From NCBI GenBank assembly GCA_031255955.1, contig JAIRRO010000009.1, positions 1-18,460 of the forward strand: 18,460 nucleotides of DNA. Reading direction: 5' to 3'. How positions within the stretch are numbered: the stretch's first letter is position 1; every line of letters starts with the position of its first letter. The notes below the pieces were generated by a model. It searched no databases and was not told the DNA's origin. It saw nothing but the letters and a program-made list of their open reading frames with translations. Source of the stretch: Oscillospiraceae bacterium (lineage in GTDB: Bacteria > Bacillota > Clostridia > Oscillospirales > Oscillospiraceae). Position numbers and translations under genes: made by a program. This document shows positions 13,823-18,460 of this stretch, one piece after another.

Positions 13823-15343
13823 TTATTCCGGCGTCGGATAGCTTGAATCCGGCGGCGTTGCGGGTGGCGGCGTGAGAATTATCTCCGGTGGCGTCGGTGT
13901 GCTGTCTGTCGGCATCTCCGGTATGGACGGCTCCGGCGGCGTTACCTCCGGCGATGTGTCATCCGGTGTTTCCTGTGGCAGCGCGGGTACGGAAGGCGTC
14001 GGTAAATCGGTATTCTGCGGCGGTGCGTCCGTTTCCGGCGGAAGGGCAGTTTCCGGCGGCGTAATATCCGGCGAGACTTCAGCATCGTCCGGCGAGACCG
14101 GCGTCTCGGAATCTCCCGGTGTTGTGCCGGAGGGAGTGGTCGATGGCTTTGGCGTTGTGCCGGAGGAGCCTCCCGAGGAGCTTCCCGATGAGCTTCCGGA
14201 GCTTCGGCGTCCCCAAGACTCGTTGCCTTCATAATGCCCGTCTGTGACGTACAGCTTATCGGATGAGTCACGCGTGTAAATGCTCAGGTTTTTCAGCGTT
14301 ATCGGAGTGCTGAAGGGATTAAGCTTGTCGTTGATAAGCTCCATCCACTCATTGAGATATATCGTGACATATGAATCGCCGTTGATGCTGTCGATATAGT
14401 TGCCGGGCAGCGTTGTGAAGCTCACCCCGGCGGCGTCCAGCTTAAACAGCTCTTTACTGAACCAGATAAGCTCTGACAGCTCTAAATTCGTTTTCACGTA
14501 TTTTAAGAATATGTTCGCAATCGATGTGACGTTGATGGAGCTTTTTTTCGCCAGTATCTGCTCCGCCGCCGCCGATAAAAATTGCTGCTGGGTTTCAATT
14601 CTTCCGATGTCTCCGGAGGCATAGCCCGTGTTGTTGTTTCCGCGTCGGAAGCGGACGACGCCGAGCGCGTCCTTGCCGCTTAAATGCTGCTGCCCCTTAG
14701 AGATGTGGATGCTGAGATTTTGCGCCGGGTCGTCGTAATTCATATTGCGCGGCACGTTGAAATCCACGCCGCCGATGGCGTCCACGACAGCCTCAAACGC
14801 CTTCAGATTCACGACGGCGTAAAAATCGACCTCATACCCCAAAATGTCCGCAAGCTTTGTCACGGCGCCCTCAGGACCCTTCATATACGCATACAGGGAA
14901 TTCACCTTTTTTATGCTCCACGAGACGTTAACCAGCGTGTCACGCGGGATGTTGACGACATTCAGCGTGTTTTGCTTCGTATCGAGCGTCGCTATCATAA
15001 TGACGTCCGTGTTGCCGCCGCCTTCGTCCGTGCCGAACACCGCGAAGGTGAATTTGTTCTTGTCGCGCACGGCGTCCGTCGGCGGGGTGGAGTCCGGATC
15101 GTCCGTCGGCTGCGCGGAGGGATCGCCGCCCTGCAGCGGCGCGTGCGGCGTTGTCGGTGCGTGCTTCACCTCCGGTGCCTGTCCGCCGTGCTTAATAAGC
15201 GCCAGCACGGCGATGCCCAAAGCCAGCACCAGCGCCGCTACGAATATCACTATTTTCACGGTCAGCGCCAAGGGCTTTTTCTCCGGTTTTTTCAGGTGCT
15301 GTCCCTTCGTTATGACAAAGGCTGTTTTCTTTGATGGTTTCAT
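13823..15343 (-). CDS. LytR-CpsA-Psr (LCP) family cell-wall glycopolymer transferase with long Pro/Thr/Ser tail
   Basis: LCP enzymes transfer anionic glycopolymers from lipid carriers to peptidoglycan outside the cell. The 506-residue protein has a basic cytoplasmic N-terminus (1-27), one membrane helix (about 28-50), a Pro/Thr-rich stalk (55-92), and the LCP domain (about 97-260) with IPRDT at 132-136, IGGVDFNVP at 190-198, YDDP at 203-206, and VVRFRRGNNNTGYASGDIGRIETQQ at 229-253, which contain the expected Arg/Asp residues for pyrophosphate binding. From residue 381 to the end a Ser/Gly run gives way to about 105 residues of Pro, Thr, Ser, Asp and Glu with proline doublets and one PPP. AAGGA lies 7 nt before the ATG. 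Confidence 0.93.
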   Translation of the reverse strand: MKPSKKTAFVITKGQHLKKPEKKPLALTVKIVIFVAALVLALGIAVLALIKHGGQAPEVKHAPTTPHAPLQGGDPSAQPTDDPDSTPPTDAVRDKNKFTFAVFGTDEGGGNTDVIMIATLDTKQNTLNVVNIPRDTLVNVSWSIKKVNSLYAYMKGPEGAVTKLADILGYEVDFYAVVNLKAFEAVVDAIGGVDFNVPRNMNYDDPAQNLSIHISKGQQHLSGKDALGVVRFRRGNNNTGYASGDIGRIETQQQFLSAAAEQILAKKSSINVTSIANIFLKYVKTNLELSELIWFSKELFKLDAAGVSFTTLPGNYIDSINGDSYVTIYLNEWMELINDKLNPFSTPITLKNLSIYTRDSSDKLYVTDGHYEGNESWGRRSSGSSSGSSSGGSSGTTPKPSTTPSGTTPGDSETPVSPDDAEVSPDITPPETALPPETDAPPQNTDLPTPSVPALPQETPDDTSPEVTPPEPSIPEMPTDSTPTPPEIILTPPPATPPDSSYPTPE

Positions 15344-15363
15344 TATGTCGTCCTTCAGGTTGT

Positions 15364-16548
15364 TCAGTTTGGTTTGTAGTCTGCGGGGTTATAATCGGGA
15401 TTAATGGAGCGCGCCGCCGCCAGCGTATTTGTATCTATCCGGCGTCCGTCTGTCAGTAGTTCTTTAATCACGGTGTCGATACAGGCAAGCACCGCCGCGT
15501 CAAGATTGCTGTAAGCCAAGCGGCGAAGCTCATTTACGCCATCAAAATCGCGGTTTGGCTCTATGGTGTCGGCGATGTAGATTATCTTGTCCAGCGTCGT
15601 CATACCGTCGTGCGCTGTGGTGTGCCATTTGATGGCTGACTTTACGGCGTCCGAAGCGGCGAAGCTTGCGGAGGCGATCTCCGCCGCCGTGTGACCGTGC
15701 AAAATCTTTGGTATTTCGCGCATTTCATCGGTGATGGAAATGCCGTACTGCGCGCACAGCGCAAGCTGCTCCTCCGCTGTCAGCTTCTTTGTGATGTCGT
15801 GCAATATCGCCGCCTCGCGCGCTTCGTCTGCGTCCTCATCCCAGCGATCCGCCAGTCTCACAGCCTCAGCCTCACAGCCCGCGACGTGAATTCTGCGCTC
15901 CGGCGATAAACGCTTGTACGCCTCAAAACGCAGCCAGTCGAAATTGGGCTTTGCCCCGTAAAGACCGCGCTCTATTATATACGAATATACGCGCTCGTCA
16001 ATATGCCATGTGAAATTCCGCTCCGGAAATCCGCTCCGCAGCTGCGAGGACGATATTTCCACGATGTCGTTTTCTATCAGCCCGGGGGTTGCCCCAAGCT
16101 CTGTTTGCCGCGCTATTTCGTCAGTAATCTCCGCTTTAATATCAGCGCGGCGAAGCGTCACAACGGGCGTGGCGAGGCGTAAAATTTCGTCCGCGTCCTT
16201 CCATTCACGCAGGGTCAGGAACATATCCGTCCCGACGATAAGAAACAGCTCCGCACCGGGATTTATGTCGGATATTTCACGCAGCGTGTCAATCGTATAG
16301 CTCTCCCCCGCGCGGCGCAGCTCGATATCTGAAATTTCGCAATTCTCCACGTCGCGGAAGGCGAGGCGCGTCATCTCCAGCCGCCCCTCCGGCGAGGGCG
16401 TCCCCTTGGGAAAGGTTTTGTGCGGCGGCATACCGGAGGGAATCACGATGAGTCGGTCAAGCCCTATGCATTTTGCGGCTGTCGCGGCGGAGCTTGTATG
16501 TCCCTTGTGCGGCGGATTGAACGATCCGCCGTATATCCCTATCCTCAA
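15364..16548 (-). CDS. nadD: NadD-YqeK fusion: nicotinate-nucleotide adenylyltransferase plus HD-domain Ap4A hydrolase
   Basis: A 394-residue two-domain protein. Residues 1-195 are NadD, which makes nicotinic acid adenine dinucleotide in NAD synthesis: GGSFNPPHKGH at 7-17, IPSGMPPHK at 36-44, VGTDMF at 105-110 and ISSSQLRSG at 165-173. Residues about 205-394 are YqeK, the HD-domain family shown to hydrolyse Ap4A symmetrically to ADP: His221, HD at 250-251, HGH at 284-286, KWHTTAH at 307-313 and YIADTIEPNR at 324-333. In Bacillus these are neighbouring separate genes. The start is TTG at 16548, with GGAGG 7 nt upstream; the ATG at 16553 hits a stop after two codons. It belongs to the ftsY-leuS operon. 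Confidence 0.95.
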   Translation of the reverse strand: MRIGIYGGSFNPPHKGHTSSAATAAKCIGLDRLIVIPSGMPPHKTFPKGTPSPEGRLEMTRLAFRDVENCEISDIELRRAGESYTIDTLREISDINPGAELFLIVGTDMFLTLREWKDADEILRLATPVVTLRRADIKAEITDEIARQTELGATPGLIENDIVEISSSQLRSGFPERNFTWHIDERVYSYIIERGLYGAKPNFDWLRFEAYKRLSPERRIHVAGCEAEAVRLADRWDEDADEAREAAILHDITKKLTAEEQLALCAQYGISITDEMREIPKILHGHTAAEIASASFAASDAVKSAIKWHTTAHDGMTTLDKIIYIADTIEPNRDFDGVNELRRLAYSNLDAAVLACIDTVIKELLTDGRRIDTNTLAAARSINPDYNPADYKPN

Positions 16549-16561
16549 CGCATAACCTCCG

Positions 16562-16864
16562 TTACTTCACAAGCTTTATCCGCTTGTCCTTATCTATCTC
16601 GCGGTTTTCCTTGTACAGCACAAAGCGCGTGCCTATTGTATGTACGGTGTCGGCAAGGCACAGCCTCGATAGCTCATCGGCGGCTTCCCGCGCCGTCATA
16701 CCCGAGCCGGGCAGCACGCGGCATTTTATAAGCTCGCGCGCTGTCAGCGCCTGCGTGCATTGGCGCGCGGCATTCGTCGTGACGCCCTCCTTGCCTATTT
16801 GTAAAATCGTATCCAGCTTATTCGCCATGGCGCGAAGCTGCGCGCGCTGTCTGCTGTTCAGCAT
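16562..16864 (-). CDS. yhbY: YhbY-family CRM-domain RNA-binding protein
   Basis: YhbY proteins are single CRM domains that associate with pre-50S particles. The 100-residue product begins MLNSRQRAQLRAMAN and contains LDTILQIGKEGVT and ALTARELIKCRVL, then a GTRFVLYKENR end, all typical of the family. The frame is open to 16897, but the ATG at 16864 has GGTGAGG about 8 nt upstream and matches the usual N-terminus, so I take it; it leaves a 10-nt gap after the rdgB stop. Confidence 0.93.
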   Translation of the reverse strand: MLNSRQRAQLRAMANKLDTILQIGKEGVTTNAARQCTQALTARELIKCRVLPGSGMTAREAADELSRLCLADTVHTIGTRFVLYKENREIDKDKRIKLVK

Positions 16865-16874
16865 ATCTTTATCC

Positions 16875-17483
16875 TCACCATTTTTCATAATACGCACCCA
16901 ATGCCTGCGCGAAGTGTCTTAAAGCCGCGCCGCGCGCCGATACAGAGTTTTTTTCCGACGGCGTCATCTCTGCGTTGGTTTTTCCGAGCGGCGGATAGAA
17001 AAACACGGGGTCGTACCCAAAGCCCGAATCCCCGCGCGGCGCGCGCGTAATTTCTCCCACTTCCTCGCCAAATTCGACGATTTCATCCCCGTTCGGCAGG
17101 GCGCAGAGTATGCACGTGACGAATTTCGCCGCGCGGTTTTCCTGTGTCTGCATACGCGTGAGCAGAAAGCTCCTGCGCATCTCATTTGAATCAACCCCGC
17201 CATACCGCGCCGAATGTACGCCCGGGGCGCCATCCAGCGCCGCGACGCAGAGACCGGAGTCGTCAGCCAACGCCGGCAGCCCCGTTTTTTCGCAGAACGC
17301 GCGCGCCTTCAGCCTTGCGTTATCCTCAAAGCTCTCGCCCGTTTCCTCAACCTCAAGGACGACGCCAAGCTCCCGCGGCGTTTTAATATCAAACCCCAGC
17401 GGGGAGAGTATCTCGCTCATCTCGCGCACCTTATCCGCGTTGTTTGTGGCAAGCAGGATTACGGCATTTCCCGATAACATCAT
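16875..17483 (-). CDS. rdgB: XTP/dITP diphosphatase (HAM1/RdgB family)
   Basis: RdgB hydrolyses XTP and dITP to their monophosphates plus pyrophosphate and so keeps deaminated purines out of nucleic acids. The 202-residue protein shows LLATNNADKVREM near the N-terminus, ESFEDNARLKA, the DDSGLCVAALDGAPGVHSARY block with catalytic acidic residues, GFGYDPVFFYP and AEMTPSEKNSVSARGAAL. Family length is about 200. The start ATG at 17483 overlaps the ftsY stop as ATGA; a second ATG follows directly. Confidence 0.97.
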   Translation of the reverse strand: MMLSGNAVILLATNNADKVREMSEILSPLGFDIKTPRELGVVLEVEETGESFEDNARLKARAFCEKTGLPALADDSGLCVAALDGAPGVHSARYGGVDSNEMRRSFLLTRMQTQENRAAKFVTCILCALPNGDEIVEFGEEVGEITRAPRGDSGFGYDPVFFYPPLGKTNAEMTPSEKNSVSARGAALRHFAQALGAYYEKW

Positions 17484-18397
17484 TGCAAAAGCGCCTCCGC
17501 AAAGGTGCGCGGGTCAAACGGGATTAAATCGTCTATCCCCTCGCCCACGCCGACAAGCTTCACCGGCACACCCAGCTCGGACGCAATGGCGACGGCTATG
17601 CCGCCCTTTGCCGTTCCGTCCAGCTTTGTCAGAATGATGCCCGTTATCTCTGCCGTGTCCTTAAAGCTCTTTGCCTGCAGCAGACCGTTTTGCCCCGTTG
17701 TGGCGTCAAGCACAAGCAGCGTTTCGCGGTCGGCGTCCGGCAGCTCGCGATCTATTACGCGCCCGATTTTGGCTAGCTCGCTCATCAAATTGCTTTTGTT
17801 GTGCAGTCTGCCCGCCGTGTCGCATATAAGAATATCGCAGCCGCGAGCCTTTGCCGCCCGGCAGCCGTCAAACACCACAGATGCGGGATCTGCCCCCTCG
17901 CCGTGCATTATAATCTCTGCGTCCGCGCGCTGCGCCCATATGGAAAGCTGCTCCGCCGCCGCCGCGCGGAATGTATCCCCCGCCGCCAGCAGTACGCGCT
18001 TGCCCTGCGATTTATACATCGCCGCCAGCTTGCCGATGGATGTCGTCTTGCCGACGCCGTTCACTCCGACGACAAGAATAACGGACGGCATGGTGCCGAG
18101 CCTCACGGCGGCGCTGTCCGCCTCGCCCGACGAAATGCGCTCTGTCAGAATATCCGCCAGCGCGTTTTTTATATCCTCGCCGGAGCGATAGCCGTTGCGC
18201 CTCGCCGCCTCCCGCAGCGCGTCAACAGCGTCGGCTGCCGCCGCCGCGCCGACGTCCGCTAAAATCAGCGTTTCCTCAAGCTCTTCATAAAATTCCTCGT
18301 TAGCGCCCGTGAAGGACGCGAACAAGCCGCCGAGGCGCGCCGTCGTGGTTTTTGCCGTTTTGGAAAGTCCCTGCTTCAGTTTCTCGAAGAATCCCAT
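17480..18397 (-). CDS. ftsY: Signal recognition particle receptor FtsY
   Basis: FtsY is the membrane-associated GTPase that receives SRP-ribosome complexes. The 305-residue protein is a compact NG form without a long acidic A domain, usual in Firmicutes. Motifs: P-loop GVNGVGKTT at 111-119, DTFRAAA at 141-147, DTAGR at 193-197, and TKLDGTAKGG near residue 255. The N-terminus MGFFEKLKQGLSKT is amphipathic, as expected for membrane binding. It starts at ATG 18397 with a weak GAGGGA upstream. In many Clostridia smc precedes ftsY; no coding end of smc can be recognised in the remaining 63 bases. Confidence 0.97.
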   Translation of the reverse strand: MGFFEKLKQGLSKTAKTTTARLGGLFASFTGANEEFYEELEETLILADVGAAAAADAVDALREAARRNGYRSGEDIKNALADILTERISSGEADSAAVRLGTMPSVILVVGVNGVGKTTSIGKLAAMYKSQGKRVLLAAGDTFRAAAAEQLSIWAQRADAEIIMHGEGADPASVVFDGCRAAKARGCDILICDTAGRLHNKSNLMSELAKIGRVIDRELPDADRETLLVLDATTGQNGLLQAKSFKDTAEITGIILTKLDGTAKGGIAVAIASELGVPVKLVGVGEGIDDLIPFDPRTFAEALLQ

Positions 18398-18460
18398 TTA
18401 ATCAATTATCCCTCATTTATATATTCCGCTTTTATGCTCCGCATTTATATTTCGCGTTTT
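18398..18460. other. AT-rich segment upstream of ftsY with degenerate 13-14-bp repeats
   Basis: Plus-strand units related to TCCGCATTTATAT recur at about 18411, 18425, 18438 and (partly) 18452, period 13-14 bp. No clear -35/-10 pair is seen toward ftsY, and no gene. The stretch is truncated by the window edge, so its extent is unknown. Confidence 0.4.

Noticed and set aside
1..18460. Prophage, insertion sequence, integrase, tRNA or rRNA gene
   Set aside because: No transposase, integrase, terminal inverted repeats or RNA gene signatures were found; the window is chromosomal housekeeping sequence with a small accessory part at the left edge and middle.

Overview
The window is a GC-rich chromosomal segment from a low-copy, housekeeping part of a Clostridia-type Firmicutes genome, most likely an uncultured gut relative of Oscillospiraceae/Ruminococcaceae. 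This is inferred from gene order (ftsY-rdgB-yhbY-nadD/yqeK-LCP-rsfS-leuS and rimP-nusA-ylxR-ylxQ-infB-rbfA-nrnA-truB-ribF), from Firmicutes-only families such as YlxR, YlxQ and YqeK, and from strong sigma-A style promoters with 17-bp spacers. Nearly all genes lie on the minus strand; only two small genes near the middle lie on plus.

Right block (18397 down to 11020, minus): ftsY, rdgB, yhbY, a nadD-yqeK fusion, an LCP (LytR-CpsA-Psr) cell-wall enzyme with a long Pro/Thr/Ser tail, rsfS and leuS. Genes overlap by ATGA or are separated by at most about 40 nt, so they read as one operon for protein targeting, nucleotide sanitation, NAD synthesis, ribosome assembly and silencing, and leucyl-tRNA supply.

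Middle (8990-11039): a minus-strand cation diffusion facilitator, and divergently a plus-strand iron-sulfur-flavoprotein-like oxidoreductase followed by a small Cys-rich protein. Both divergent promoters are clear; each carries a perfect 14-bp palindrome overlapping a core promoter element. The transporter lacks any ATG/GTG/TTG start near its excellent ribosome binding site. The second plus gene starts immediately after a terminator-like hairpin and meets leuS tail to tail with a 20-bp overlap.

Left-centre block (8927 down to 761, minus): the NusA/IF-2 operon. It begins with a TTGCAT-17-TATACT promoter and a roughly 185-nt leader carrying an intrinsic-terminator hairpin and an upstream duplicate of one hairpin arm, which fits transcription attenuation (in Bacillus the nusA operon is known to autoregulate through leader termination). 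The products cover 30S maturation (RimP, RbfA), transcription elongation (NusA, YlxR), initiation (IF-2), nanoRNA decay (NrnA), tRNA pseudouridylation (TruB, without its usual C-terminal domain) and FMN/FAD synthesis (RibF).

Left edge (1-764): an AlbA_2/Schlafen-type ATP-binding protein gene, cut by the window edge. Its promoter (TTGACG-17-TATAAT) is embedded in an array of six direct copies of a 10-bp word spaced 20-21 bp, i.e. two helical turns, plus two inverted copies that reach into the ribF stop codon. One copy lies between the -35 and -10 boxes. This iteron-like, helically phased operator is the most unusual structure in the window. There is no gene-free stretch longer than 300 bases.
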